DNA of 64,000 nucleotides from Rhodoferax lithotrophicus (GCF_019973615.1 NZ_AP024238.1:3245989-3309988), one strand, 5' to 3'. Shown: positions 1 to 8,931, counted from the first letter of the stretch. Notes: a model not told the origin generated them from the sequence alone. Made by a program: numbers and translations.

Positions 1-713
1 ACCGGTTTTGGGAGGGGCGCAAGCTGTGGGGCGAGGTGCTGCTGCGCAGCCGAAGCTTGTCGCGTCAATGCCGCAGCCTGATCGCCGGGGAGAAACCTGT
101 CACGATCCATCTGGGCTTGACCGATGTGCGGGTACGCATGGTTCTTCGCGCCATTGCCTTCGCCCACGCGCTGCGACATCTGCTGCGCGATGAGACACCA
201 ATGCCGGAATATCAGGGGCTGCTTGTGTCGTCCGAGCTAGAAGGGCTGTGCCTGGCCGCCAATCAACCTGACTATTTGATGCAAAGAATGGGCGAAGACC
301 TGGAGCTTTGCCTGCGTGAAAAGCGGCTTGACCCATGCTTGGCCAGTGCCATTGATGCCACGCTGTCTGCCATGACTTCCGCTGCCGCCAGCTGTGAACG
401 CATCAAAAGCACGCCGATTCCCTTCTCGTACACCTTGCTGCTGCACCGCACCGCCTATTTGTACTGCTTTCTGCTGCCCTTTGGGCTGGTGGACTCGATT
501 GGTTTCATGACCCCTTTTGTCGTCACCATCGTGGCCTACACCTTCTTTGGCCTGGATGCCTTGGGTGATGAAATCGAGGAACCCTTTGGCGTGGATGCCA
601 ACGACCTGCCCCTCAACGCCATTTGCCGCACCATTGAAATCAATTTGCTGGAATCCCTGGGCTGCGAAGACCTGCCCAAGCCACTGCTTCCTATGAACTA
701 TTGCCTGACTTGA
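1..713 (+). CDS. Bestrophin-family ion channel, C-terminal part (gene cut by window edge)
   Basis: The frame is open from position 3 to the left edge, so the true start lies outside; about 236 codons remain. The residues FWEGRKLW at the edge and the late block FFGLDALGDEIEEPFG, followed by NDLPLNAICRTIEIN, are typical of the bacterial bestrophin (YneE/RFP-TM) family. Those proteins are pentameric inner-membrane anion channels of roughly 300 residues, so perhaps the first fifth is missing. Two hydrophobic stretches are visible, around PFSYTLLLHRTAYLYCFLLP and GFMTPFVVTIVAYTFFG. The next gene starts 31 bases downstream on the same strand, but nothing suggests a shared function. The family call is firm; the ion carried is not known. 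Confidence 0.85.
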   Translation, partial: RFWEGRKLWGEVLLRSRSLSRQCRSLIAGEKPVTIHLGLTDVRVRMVLRAIAFAHALRHLLRDETPMPEYQGLLVSSELEGLCLAANQPDYLMQRMGEDLELCLREKRLDPCLASAIDATLSAMTSAAASCERIKSTPIPFSYTLLLHRTAYLYCFLLPFGLVDSIGFMTPFVVTIVAYTFFGLDALGDEIEEPFGVDANDLPLNAICRTIEINLLESLGCEDLPKPLLPMNYCLT

Positions 714-744
714 GACAACCCACCCCCCTGAAAGCAAACCAACG

Positions 745-2301
745 ATGCAGAACCAACTTCAAGACCGAATCCGACTCCCCGCACTGCGTGAACGTGTGAC
801 CACAGCCGAAGCCGCCGCGCAGTGGATCCAGGATGGCATGACCATTGGCATGAGTGGCTTCACCCGTGCCGGTGATGCCAAAGTCGTCCCCATGGCCCTG
901 GCCAAACGCGCCAGCACCGAAGACCTGAAGATCACCCTGATGACCGGTGCCTCGCTGGGCAGTGATGTGGACAAAACCCTGACCGAGGCTGGTGTGCTGG
1001 CGCGCCGCTTGCCCTTCCAGGCCGACCCGGTGCTGCGTGCGGCCATCAACCGCGGCGACGTGATGTTTGTCGACCAACACCTGTCTGAAACCGTGGAGCT
1101 GCTGCGCACCCGGCAAATGGCACCGATTGACATCGCCGTCATTGAAGCGGTGGCCATCACCGAAACCGGTGCCTTGATTCCCACCACTTCGGTGGGCAAC
1201 AGCGCCAGCTTTGCGATTCTGGCCGACAAGGTGATCGTCGAAATCAACCTGACCCAATCGTTGGAGTTGGAAGGCCTGCACGACATCTTCATCCCCAAAC
1301 ACCGCCCGCAACGCGAACCCATGCCGCTGATGTCGGTGCAAGATCGCATTGGCACCAGCGTGATCGAGATTCCCCCTGAAAAGATCGTGGCCATCGTCAT
1401 CACCGAAAAGCTCGACAGCGCGTCCAACATCCTCCCGGCCGATCACGAAACCGCTGCCATTGCCGCGCACCTGGTGGATTTCTTCAAGAACGAAGTGACG
1501 CAAGGCCGTCTGACCAAGAGCCTGCTGCCGATGCAAGCCGGTATTGGCACCATCGCCAACGCGGTCATGCAAGGCTTCATTAACAGCCCGTTCGAGCACC
1601 TGACCATGTATTCCGAGGTGTTGCAGGATTCCACCTTTGACCTGTTTGATGCCGGCAAGCTCGACTTTGCGTCAGGCTCATCCATCACCCTGTCACCGCA
1701 GAAAAGCCGGGAAGTGTTTGGCAACATCGGCAAGTACAAAGACCGCCTGGTGTTGCGTCCGCAAGAGGTCAGCAACCACCCTGAACTGATCCGCCGCCTG
1801 GGCATCATTGCCATCAACACCGCGCTGGAAGCCGACATCTACGGCAACGTCAACTCCACCCACGTGATGGGCACGCACATGATGAACGGCATTGGTGGCT
1901 CGGGTGACTTTGCACGCAATGCCTACCTTTCGGTTTTTGCCACCAAAGCCACCGCCAAAAATGGCCTGATCTCCAGCATCGTCCCCATGGTTTCGCACGT
2001 GGATCACACCGAACACGACGTGGACATCATCGTCACCGAAGTCGGCCTGGCCGATTTACGCGGCTTGGCCCCACGCGAACGTGCCCAAGTCATCATCAAC
2101 CGCTGCGTGGCCGAGCCCTACCGCGCCATGCTCAACGACTATGTGGAACGCGCCAACCAAGGCGGTGGACAAACACCCCATGTGCTGCAAGAGGCGTTTT
2201 CCTGGCATCAGAAGTTCCGTGAGACCGGGTCCATGTTGCCCGTGAATGCCCAAGCTGAGCACAAAGTTCCCGAAAAGGAAGAAGCGCTGGCGATGGTCTA
2301 A
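745..2301 (+). CDS. Acetyl-CoA hydrolase/transferase family, succinyl-CoA:acetate CoA-transferase type
   Basis: A 518-residue protein of the class I CoA-transferase family that moves CoA between succinate and acetate (AarC/Cat1/YgfH type). Its length matches the family (about 500). The segment MYSEVLQDS holds the expected catalytic glutamate (Glu291) that forms the glutamyl-CoA intermediate. The C-terminal half carries the family blocks NGIGGSGDFARNAYLS and GLADLRGLAPRERA. Likely cytosolic, linking acetate overflow or activation to the TCA cycle. It stands between the bestrophin gene and urtA with its own downstream hairpin, so it is probably a separate unit. Preference for acetate over propionate cannot be told from sequence. 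Confidence 0.9.
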   Translation: MQNQLQDRIRLPALRERVTTAEAAAQWIQDGMTIGMSGFTRAGDAKVVPMALAKRASTEDLKITLMTGASLGSDVDKTLTEAGVLARRLPFQADPVLRAAINRGDVMFVDQHLSETVELLRTRQMAPIDIAVIEAVAITETGALIPTTSVGNSASFAILADKVIVEINLTQSLELEGLHDIFIPKHRPQREPMPLMSVQDRIGTSVIEIPPEKIVAIVITEKLDSASNILPADHETAAIAAHLVDFFKNEVTQGRLTKSLLPMQAGIGTIANAVMQGFINSPFEHLTMYSEVLQDSTFDLFDAGKLDFASGSSITLSPQKSREVFGNIGKYKDRLVLRPQEVSNHPELIRRLGIIAINTALEADIYGNVNSTHVMGTHMMNGIGGSGDFARNAYLSVFATKATAKNGLISSIVPMVSHVDHTEHDVDIIVTEVGLADLRGLAPRERAQVIINRCVAEPYRAMLNDYVERANQGGGQTPHVLQEAFSWHQKFRETGSMLPVNAQAEHKVPEKEEALAMV

Positions 2302-2310
2302 CTTGCCAGC

Positions 2311-2330
2311 GGCACGTTCACCAACGTGCC
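2311..2330 (+). terminator. Hairpin downstream of the CoA-transferase gene
   Basis: A perfect 7-bp stem GGCACGT/ACGTGCC with a 6-base loop starts 10 bases after the stop codon. No T-run follows, so it is either a weak terminator or a 3' stabilising hairpin. Confidence 0.45.
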
Positions 2331-2358
2331 ACAACGGGTTGAATCTGCGAGTATTTTA

Positions 2359-2395
2359 AGTCTCTAGCGCTTATGGAATAAGCGCTAGAAGCTAT
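2359..2395 (-). repeat. 37-bp palindromic repeat, copy 1 (intergenic, upstream of urtA)
   Basis: This is the most symmetrical copy: a perfect 10-bp inverted repeat CTAGCGCTTA/TAAGCGCTAG (2364-2388, 5-base loop). A second hairpin, GCTATAT/ATATAGC (2391-2407), follows directly. Read on the minus strand it fits ATAGCTNCTNGCGC-N9-AAGCGCTAGAGGCC. Confidence 0.8.
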
Positions 2396-2452
2396 ATTAA
2401 ATATAGCAATCATGGGCAAAACTTCAAGTGTGATTGCCGTGTAAGAGGGAAG

Positions 2453-2563
2453 GTACCCACGACCACCCATCGTCACGGCTTAAACAGCCGAGCGGGTACA
2501 CGATCAAGCAGGTGGGCAGTACAACACCCATCAGCACCACACCCCATACGCCACTCGGCGTAT
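2453..2563 (+). ncRNA. Possible structured leader of urtA (three-way junction plus hairpin)
   Basis: The stretch 2302-2675 has no convincing gene. Within it, GTACCC (2453-2458) pairs with GGGTAC (2494-2499). The enclosed sequence forms two short hairpins: ACGA/TCGT (2459-2473) and CGGCT/AGCCG (2476-2490). A 7-bp hairpin ATACGCC/GGCGTAT with loop ACTC follows at 2546-2563, then TTTCCC. I do not recognise a known riboswitch class, and structures of this size can arise by chance. Confidence 0.3.
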
Positions 2564-2675
2564 TTCCCAAACCTCTGTGCTTCCCTAAAGTCACCCCATC
2601 GCCGCTTGAAAGCCTGAAGTGAACCCCAGGCCCACACCCGGCGACAACGGTTTCATCAACTTTGGAGTAGCACAC

Positions 2676-3947
2676 ATGTCATCTTTGAATTCACGTCGTT
2701 TTACCCTCAAGGCGCTTACCGCCGCCGTCGCGCTCGGCACCCTGTCGGCACTGCCGGTTCAGGCCGCTGACACCATCAAGGTCGGTGTTTTGCACAGCCT
2801 GTCTGGCACCATGGCCATTTCTGAAACCGTGTTGAAAGACACCGTGCTGATGGCCATTGAAGACATCAATGCCCACGGTGGCGTGCTTGGCAAACAACTC
2901 GAACCGGTGGTGGTCGACCCGGCCTCCAACTGGCCACTTTTTGCTGAAAAGACCAAGCAGTTGCTCGGTCAGGACAAGGTTTCCGTCATCTTCGGTTGCT
3001 GGACTTCGGTGAGCCGCAAGTCGGTGCTGCCCGTGGTGGAAGAAATGAACGGCTTGCTGTTCTACCCAGTGCAGTATGAAGGTGAAGAACTCTCCAAAAA
3101 CGTGTTCTACACCGGCGCGGCTCCCAACCAGCAAGCGATTCCCGCCGTGGACTATTTGATGAGCAAAGACGGCGGCGCGGCCAAGCGCTGGGTCTTGCTG
3201 GGCACGGACTACGTCTACCCCCGCACCACCAACAAAATCCTGCGCGCCTACCTGAAATCCAAGGGCGTGGCGGACAAGGACATTGACGAAAAATACACCC
3301 CATTTGGCCACTCAGATTACCAAACCATCGTGGCTGACATCAAGAAGTTCAGCGCCGGTGGCAAGACCGCCGTGGTGTCCACCATCAATGGTGACTCCAA
3401 CGTGCCGTTCTACAAGGAACTCGGCAACGCCGGCCTGAAGGCCAAAGACGTACCGGTGGTGGCCTTCAGCGTGGGTGAAGAAGAGTTGCGCGGTGTGGAC
3501 ACCAAGCCGCTGGTCGGCCATCTGGCCGCCTGGAACTACTTCATGAGCATCAAGAACCCGACCAACACCGCGTTCATCAAACAGTGGAGTGACTACGCCA
3601 AGGCCAAGAAATTACCCAACGCCGACAAACCTCTGACCAACGACCCTATGGAAGCCACCTGGATCGGCATTCACATGTGGAAGCAAGCCGTTGAAAAAGC
3701 CAAGAGCACCGATACCGACAAGGTGATTGCCGCCATGGCTGGCCAAAAGTTCAAGGCACCCAGCGGCATCATGTCTGAAATGGACATGAAAAACCACCAC
3801 CTGCACAAGAGTGTTTTTATTGGTGAAGTCAAGGCTGACGGCCAGTTCAACGTGGTCTGGAAAACACCTGGCCCGGTGAAGGCCAAGCCATGGTCACCCT
3901 ACATTGAAGGCAATGCAGGCAAGCCTGACGAACCCACCAAAAAATAA
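2676..3947 (+). CDS. urtA: Urea ABC transporter, substrate-binding protein UrtA
   Basis: A 423-residue periplasmic binding protein of the branched-chain amino acid (Peripla_BP_6) class, subfamily UrtA/FmdD, which captures urea and short amides. The start at 2676 is chosen over an upstream in-frame codon because GGAG sits 7 bases before it and because it places the export signal at the N-terminus. That signal contains SRRFTLK (Tat-like) and ends near PVQA. The mature protein begins with DTIKVGVLHSLSGTMA and contains FGCWTSVSRKSVLP, both typical of UrtA. It heads urtABCDE. A strong hairpin separates it from urtB, as is often seen when the binding protein is needed in excess. I found no sigma-54 site in the 374-base leader. 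Confidence 0.95.
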   Translation: MSSLNSRRFTLKALTAAVALGTLSALPVQAADTIKVGVLHSLSGTMAISETVLKDTVLMAIEDINAHGGVLGKQLEPVVVDPASNWPLFAEKTKQLLGQDKVSVIFGCWTSVSRKSVLPVVEEMNGLLFYPVQYEGEELSKNVFYTGAAPNQQAIPAVDYLMSKDGGAAKRWVLLGTDYVYPRTTNKILRAYLKSKGVADKDIDEKYTPFGHSDYQTIVADIKKFSAGGKTAVVSTINGDSNVPFYKELGNAGLKAKDVPVVAFSVGEEELRGVDTKPLVGHLAAWNYFMSIKNPTNTAFIKQWSDYAKAKKLPNADKPLTNDPMEATWIGIHMWKQAVEKAKSTDTDKVIAAMAGQKFKAPSGIMSEMDMKNHHLHKSVFIGEVKADGQFNVVWKTPGPVKAKPWSPYIEGNAGKPDEPTKK

Positions 3948-3970
3948 GCTTTAAGTCTGTCACATGTAGT

Positions 3971-3999
3971 TGTCGTTGCGGGCCTGGCCCGCAACGACA
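3971..3999 (+). terminator. Strong hairpin between urtA and urtB
   Basis: A perfect 13-bp stem (left arm 3971-3983, right arm 3987-3999) with a CTG loop. There is no T-run, so partial termination or protection of the urtA mRNA 3' end is more likely than full termination, since urtBCDE must be read through from here. Confidence 0.6.
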
Positions 4000-4078
4000 C
4001 ACCACGAAAGATGCCTTTGAGTCTGAAGAAATTGCAGCGTGGGCACTGACCACCGTACCCACCCTACAGGTTCTGATC

Positions 4079-5650
4079 ATGTTCAAAAGACTATTTCTAA
4101 TTGCTACACTTTTAATATCTACCAGCGTTTATTCCATAAGCGTTGAAGAGGTAAAAGCCATCACATTAGGTGAAACCGATGCACGCATTGCGGCACTCGG
4201 CAAAGCCATGCAAACCGCAGATGACAAAACCGCAACTTTTTTGCAAGCCTTGTCTGACGATGCGGTCAAGATCGCAGGAGACAAGGTGTTTGTGGTCAAG
4301 GACGACAAGGCCTTTGATGCCGTTACCGGCACGGAACTGGCTCTGCCCGACGATGCCGAAGATGTGATCAACAACAACCGCATGCGTGGTGAAATTGATT
4401 CGGCACTGGCTGCACTCAAACTCTTTTCCAAAGACGACACGGTACGCGCTGCCGCCGTGAAACAACTGCAAAGTGATGCCGATGAAACCAAGCTGCCCCT
4501 GATTGAGAAAGCCTTGGTGACCGAACAAAATCCCGGCATCCAAGAGCAGTTGGGTATGGTGCGCGCGGCAGCCCTGTTGAACAGCACCGACAAAGCCAAA
4601 CGCCTGGAAGCCGCCAAGTTGCTGGCCACCAGCGGCCAGGCCAACACCAAAACCATGTTGCTGGCACGGCTGGCGCAAGAACCAGACAGAGAAGTCAAGG
4701 CCGCCCTGGGTGCAGCGCTGCGCCAGGTGGAATCTGCGCTGGCCTGGGGCGACAAACTGGGCGCACTGTTCAGCGGCATCAGTCTGGGCTCGATCCTGCT
4801 GCTGGTGGCCCTCGGCCTGGCCATCACCTACGGGCTGATGGGTGTGATCAACATGGCACACGGCGAGCTGATGATGATTGGCGCTTACGCCACCTATGTG
4901 GTGCAGGGCCTGTTTCAAAAATACCTGCCCGGCGCGTTTGACTGGTATTTGCTGGCTGCCGTGCCGGTAGCATTCATGGCCTCCGCCTTGATGGGTGCGG
5001 CGCTGGAGCGCTCGGTGATTCGTTTTCTCTATGGCCGCCCGCTGGAAACCCTGCTGGCCACCTGGGGCATCAGCCTGATGCTGATGCAGTTGGTGCGCAG
5101 CCTGTTTGGCGCACAAAACGTAGGGGTGGAAAACCCGTCGTGGATGAGTGGTGGCGTGCAGGTGCTGGGTAACTTGTCGCTGCCGTTCAACCGGCTGGTG
5201 ATCATCGGCTTTGCCCTCTTTGTGCTGGTGGCCGTGTCGTGGCTGATCAGTAAAACGCGCCTGGGGCTGTTTGTGCGCGGGGTCACACAAAACCGCCCGA
5301 TTGCCTCGTGTATGGGGGTCAACACGGCGCGGATTGACACCTACGCCTTCGCCCTGGGTTCCGGCATTGCGGGCTTGGCCGGATGTGCTCTGAGCCAGGT
5401 CGGCAACGTGGGGCCGGATCTGGGCCAAGGCTACATCGTGGATGCTTTCATGGTGGTGGTGCTGGGTGGTGTCGGCCAGTTGGCAGGCACGGTGTACGCC
5501 GCTTTGGGTCTGGGTATCCTGAACAAGTTTCTGGAGGGGCTGACCGGTGCGGTATTGGCCAAGATTGCGGTGCTGGTATTCATCATCATCTTTATTCAAA
5601 AACGACCCCAAGGCATTTTTGCCATGAAAGGCCGCTCGGCAGAGGCATGA
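4079..5650 (+). CDS. urtB: Urea ABC transporter permease UrtB
   Basis: A 523-residue inner-membrane permease of the LivH class. It has the UrtB-specific N-terminal extension: a signal-like segment (residues 1-19), then about 220 alpha-helical, HEAT-like residues predicted outside the membrane. The membrane domain follows from about residue 230 (GISLGSILLLVALGLAITYG), with the LivH motif NMAHGELMMIGAYATY. The length matches UrtB rather than LivH (about 300). It pairs with UrtC to form the channel. The stop codon overlaps the urtC start (ATGA), so the two are probably translationally coupled. Confidence 0.95.
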   Translation: MFKRLFLIATLLISTSVYSISVEEVKAITLGETDARIAALGKAMQTADDKTATFLQALSDDAVKIAGDKVFVVKDDKAFDAVTGTELALPDDAEDVINNNRMRGEIDSALAALKLFSKDDTVRAAAVKQLQSDADETKLPLIEKALVTEQNPGIQEQLGMVRAAALLNSTDKAKRLEAAKLLATSGQANTKTMLLARLAQEPDREVKAALGAALRQVESALAWGDKLGALFSGISLGSILLLVALGLAITYGLMGVINMAHGELMMIGAYATYVVQGLFQKYLPGAFDWYLLAAVPVAFMASALMGAALERSVIRFLYGRPLETLLATWGISLMLMQLVRSLFGAQNVGVENPSWMSGGVQVLGNLSLPFNRLVIIGFALFVLVAVSWLISKTRLGLFVRGVTQNRPIASCMGVNTARIDTYAFALGSGIAGLAGCALSQVGNVGPDLGQGYIVDAFMVVVLGGVGQLAGTVYAALGLGILNKFLEGLTGAVLAKIAVLVFIIIFIQKRPQGIFAMKGRSAEA

Positions 5651-6768
5651 TCATGAACACAAGTTTGACCCCTGTTTCCTTACCCGCCCCGGCACCCTTG
5701 CTCAGTCGCACGGGCTGGGCCGCTTTTTTGCTCGCGTTGATGGTGGTCTGTGCGGTGGCCCCGGTGCTGAATTTGCTGGTACCTGAGGGCAGCCTGTTCC
5801 ATCTGAGTGACTACGGCGTGGGCTTGCTCGGGCGCATCATGTGTTACGCCATTTGTGCGCTGGCCATGGATTTGATCTGGGGTTACACCGGCATCCTGAG
5901 CCTGGGGCATGGTTTGTTTTTTGCTCTGGGCGGCTATGCCATGGGTATGTATCTGATGCGCCAGATTGGACTGGACGGTAATTACAAAAGCGCTTTACCC
6001 GACTTCATGGTGTTTCTGGACTGGAAGACCTTGCCCTGGCACTGGACGTTTTCTGACAGCTTTGTCGCCACCCTGTTTCTGATCATTGCGGTGCCGGGTC
6101 TGGTAGCGTTTGTGTTTGGCTACTTTGCCTTTCGCTCACGTATCAAAGGGGTGTACTTTTCCATCATCACCCAGGCCATGACCTTTGCGGCCATGCTGCT
6201 GTTCTTTCGTAATGAGACCGGGTTTGGCGGCAACAACGGCTTTACCGACTTCAAGCGAATTCTGAACATTCCGATTGCCACACCCAACATGCGTATGACC
6301 TTGTTTGTCATGACCGGTGTGACCTTGCTCGGCTTTTTCCTGCTGGCACGCTGGCTGATCAACAGCAAGTTTGGCCGGGTGCTGCAAGCCGTGCGGGATG
6401 CCGAAACACGGGTCATGTTCAGCGGCTACAACCCGCTGGGCTACAAACTCACCATCTGGACGATCTCGGCCATGATGTGTGGTGTGGCCGGAGCACTGTA
6501 TGTGCCGCAAGTAGGCATCATCAACCCCAGTGAAATGAGCCCGGCCAATTCCATTGAGATTGCCATCTGGGCCGCCGTGGGAGGCCGCGCCACGCTGATC
6601 GGGCCAATTCTGGGCGCGTTCATCGTCAGTGGGGCCAAGAGCTGGCTCACCGTGGCCTACCCCGAGTTCTGGCTGTATTTTTTGGGAGCCCTGTTCATTG
6701 GGGTCACGCTGTTCCTGCCCGACGGTGTGGTGGGTTTGGTCAAAAAGCTGAAAGGTGGTGCGAAATGA
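5647..6768 (+). CDS. urtC: Urea ABC transporter permease UrtC
   Basis: A 373-residue LivM-class permease. The ATG at 5647 overlaps the urtB stop; a second ATG at 5653 is also possible. Motifs include LIWGYTGILSLGHGLFFALG near residue 80 and AMMCGVAGALYVPQVGIINP in the second half, with about ten membrane helices. It is the second half of the urea channel and is coupled at its end to urtD by another ATGA overlap. Confidence 0.95.
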   Translation: MIMNTSLTPVSLPAPAPLLSRTGWAAFLLALMVVCAVAPVLNLLVPEGSLFHLSDYGVGLLGRIMCYAICALAMDLIWGYTGILSLGHGLFFALGGYAMGMYLMRQIGLDGNYKSALPDFMVFLDWKTLPWHWTFSDSFVATLFLIIAVPGLVAFVFGYFAFRSRIKGVYFSIITQAMTFAAMLLFFRNETGFGGNNGFTDFKRILNIPIATPNMRMTLFVMTGVTLLGFFLLARWLINSKFGRVLQAVRDAETRVMFSGYNPLGYKLTIWTISAMMCGVAGALYVPQVGIINPSEMSPANSIEIAIWAAVGGRATLIGPILGAFIVSGAKSWLTVAYPEFWLYFLGALFIGVTLFLPDGVVGLVKKLKGGAK

Positions 6769-7646
6769 CCCCCGAACTGATGGAGCAAAACGCCCGCCAT
6801 GCCGAGCAGTACCGCGCGGCCCACCCAGGCCAAAGCGGCAGCACCGAGTCGGGTGGCCGCGAAGCCGCGTTCTCACACCTGGCCGTGCCCGGCGAAGTGG
6901 ACACCACCCATGGCCGCATTCTGTACCTGGAAGACGTGAACGTGAGTTTTGACGGCTTCAAAGCCATCAACCAACTCAGCCTGGACATTGCCCCCGGTGA
7001 GTTACGCTGCATCATCGGCCCCAACGGTGCGGGCAAAACCACCATGATGGACATCATCACCGGCAAAACCCGCCCGGATTCTGGGCAGGTGTTTTTTGGC
7101 AGCACCATCGACCTGCTGCGCTACAAAGAATCTGAAATCGCCCAGATGGGCATTGGCCGCAAATTCCAGAAACCCACGGTGTTTGAGCAGCTCACCGTGT
7201 TTGAAAACCTGGAACTGGCTTTGAAAACCAACAAGGCTGTCACCGCGTCGATGTTGTTCAAGCTGGATTCAACGCAGAGCGACCGGCTGGCCGAGGTGAT
7301 ACACACCATCCATCTGGCGGACAGCGTGTCGCGTCAGGCCGGTTACCTCAGCCACGGGCAGAAGCAGTGGCTGGAGATTGGCATGCTGCTGATGCAAGAC
7401 CCCAAGTTGTTGCTGCTTGATGAACCCGTGGCGGGCATGACCGATGAGGAAACCGAGCGCACGGCAGAGCTGTTTTTGTCTCTGAAAGGCAAACATTCGC
7501 TGATGGTGGTGGAGCATGACATGAGCTTCATCAACACCATCTCGGACATCGTCACGGTGTTGTGCGACGGCTCTGTTTTGGCGCAGGGCACGCTGGCGCA
7601 GGTGCAGGCGGATGAGCGGGTGATTGAGGTGTATCTTGGAAGATAA
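6765..7646 (+). CDS. urtD: Urea ABC transporter ATP-binding protein UrtD
   Basis: A 293-residue LivG-class ATPase. After an unusual polar N-terminal tail of about 50 residues, the ABC domain shows Walker A GPNGAGKTT, signature LSHGQKQWLEIG, Walker B LLLLDEP and the late switch histidine VVEHDM. LSHGQ in place of LSGGQ is normal in this subfamily. It powers UrtBC together with UrtE. The operon is interrupted immediately after it by a 543-bp inverted repeat. Confidence 0.95.
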   Translation: MTPELMEQNARHAEQYRAAHPGQSGSTESGGREAAFSHLAVPGEVDTTHGRILYLEDVNVSFDGFKAINQLSLDIAPGELRCIIGPNGAGKTTMMDIITGKTRPDSGQVFFGSTIDLLRYKESEIAQMGIGRKFQKPTVFEQLTVFENLELALKTNKAVTASMLFKLDSTQSDRLAEVIHTIHLADSVSRQAGYLSHGQKQWLEIGMLLMQDPKLLLLDEPVAGMTDEETERTAELFLSLKGKHSLMVVEHDMSFINTISDIVTVLCDGSVLAQGTLAQVQADERVIEVYLGR

Positions 7647-7650
7647 GTTT

Positions 7651-8193
7651 GTAGGCCGGGTATTCGCCCCGGCGGGCGACTCACTTTCTTTCGCTTCGCC
7701 GAAAGAAAGTAAGCAAAGAAAGGGCGACCCTGCTGTCTGCGTCCCTTCGCTTCGCTACGGGCAACCTGCGGTGCTCGCTGCAGGTGGGGGCCCGCTCGAA
7801 CTCGGCTATCGCCTCAAACAATCGCGTGCCCTGATCCACCTGCAACTGCGCTCCTCGGCGCCTATAGAAGGGACTCAAGTCCCCGTGCTCGTGGCGCTGC
7901 GCACCACATTGCACCGGGGTGCGTGGCATCCCCCGCGCTGCAATGCCCGGCGCAGCCGGGCGAGCAGTGCTGACTCCTATGCCGTGGTGCGTCGGCGAGT
8001 AGCGCAGGGCTGGGCGGATCAGGGCTCGCGATTGTCTGAGCGAAGCGAGTTCGAGCGAGACCCCGCCCAGACCGAGCAACGCAGCGAACCGGCACGCAGT
8101 GACGGCAGCGCATTCGGCTCGCCTTCTCTTTGCTTACTTTCTCTTGGCGAAGCAAAGAAAAGTGCCTCGCCCGCCGGGGCGAGACCCGGCCAA
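7651..8193. repeat. Long imperfect inverted repeat inside the urt operon
   Basis: The ends are imperfect inverted copies: GCCGGGTATTCGCCCCGGCG on the left matches the reverse complement of the right end (GCCGGGTCTCGCCCCGGCG). The next 45 bases (AGAAAGTAAGCAAAGA in both arms) match too. The similarity continues inward for about 200 bases per arm, including the shared CTCGAACTCG and ACAATCGCG. No frame resembles a protein, so the overlapping open frames are not called as genes. Elements with the AAAGTAAGCAAAGA terminus are, to my knowledge, common between genes in this family. In RNA it would fold into one very long hairpin between urtD and urtE. Confidence 0.85.
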
Positions 8194-8230
8194 CAGCCGC
8201 ATCAAAAGCCATAAAAAAGGATAAACACAG

Positions 8231-8923
8231 ATGCTGAACGTCAAAAACATCAACCAATACTACGGCGGCTCCCACATCCTGCGCGACGTGAACCTGCAAG
8301 CCACTTTAGGCCAAGTCACCGTCATCCTGGGCCGCAACGGCGTTGGCAAAACCACCTTGCTCAAAAGCCTGATGGGCTTGGTGCCGATCAAGACCGGTAG
8401 CATCGAGTTCGATGGCAAGTCAATCCAGAACGCCACGCCTTATGAGCGAGCCAGAGCCGGTATCGGCTTCGTGCCCCAAGGCCGCGAGATTTTTGCCAGA
8501 TTGACCGTCGAAGAAAACCTGCGCATGGGCCTGGCCTACAAGCCTGCCCGCACGCCGATTCCGCCTGAGCTGTTTGAGTTGTTCCCGGTGTTGAAACAAA
8601 TGCTGCACCGCCGTGGCGGCGACCTGTCCGGCGGTCAGCAGCAGCAACTGGCCATCGCCCGGGCTCTGGCTGCAGGGCCCAAACTGCTGATGCTGGACGA
8701 GCCCACCGAAGGTATCCAGCCCAGCATCATCAAGGACATTGGCCGTGTCATCCGCATGTTGGCCGACCGTGGTGACATGGCCATTGTGCTGGTCGAGCAG
8801 TACTACGACTTCGCCCAAGAGCTGGCCGACAACTACGTGGTGATGGAGCGCGGAGCCGTCAAAGCCCAAGGCTTGGGTTCAGCCATGGAAGCGAATGGCG
8901 TGCGGCAGATGGTGGCGATTTGA
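8231..8923 (+). CDS. urtE: Urea ABC transporter ATP-binding protein UrtE
   Basis: A 230-residue LivF-class ATPase with Walker A GRNGVGKTTLL, signature LSGGQQQQLAIA, Walker B LLMLDEPTEGIQP and VLVEQYYDFA. AAAAAAGGAT 8-17 bases before the ATG supplies a ribosome site. It is separated from urtD by 584 bases filled by the long inverted repeat, so its expression may depend on readthrough or on a promoter in the element. It is the last urt gene; no urease gene follows, and the next gene is convergent. Confidence 0.95.
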   Translation: MLNVKNINQYYGGSHILRDVNLQATLGQVTVILGRNGVGKTTLLKSLMGLVPIKTGSIEFDGKSIQNATPYERARAGIGFVPQGREIFARLTVEENLRMGLAYKPARTPIPPELFELFPVLKQMLHRRGGDLSGGQQQQLAIARALAAGPKLLMLDEPTEGIQPSIIKDIGRVIRMLADRGDMAIVLVEQYYDFAQELADNYVVMERGAVKAQGLGSAMEANGVRQMVAI

Positions 8924-8931
8924 AGACGATC

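Noticed and set aside
691-1599. 302-codon minus-strand frame opposite the CoA-transferase gene
   Set aside because: Shadow composition, overlapping a well-supported gene.
2434-2622. 62-codon frame in the urtA leader
   Set aside because: No ribosome site, and its residues overlap the predicted RNA structure without a family pattern.
4166-5611. 481-codon minus-strand open frame opposite urtB
   Set aside because: Composition (His/Gln-rich) is that of an antisense shadow and urtB is certain on the plus strand.
7624-8299. Two overlapping open frames (196 and 145 codons) between urtD and urtE
   Set aside because: They lie within the long inverted repeat, extend into urt genes and have Arg/Ala/Ser-rich low-complexity translations.
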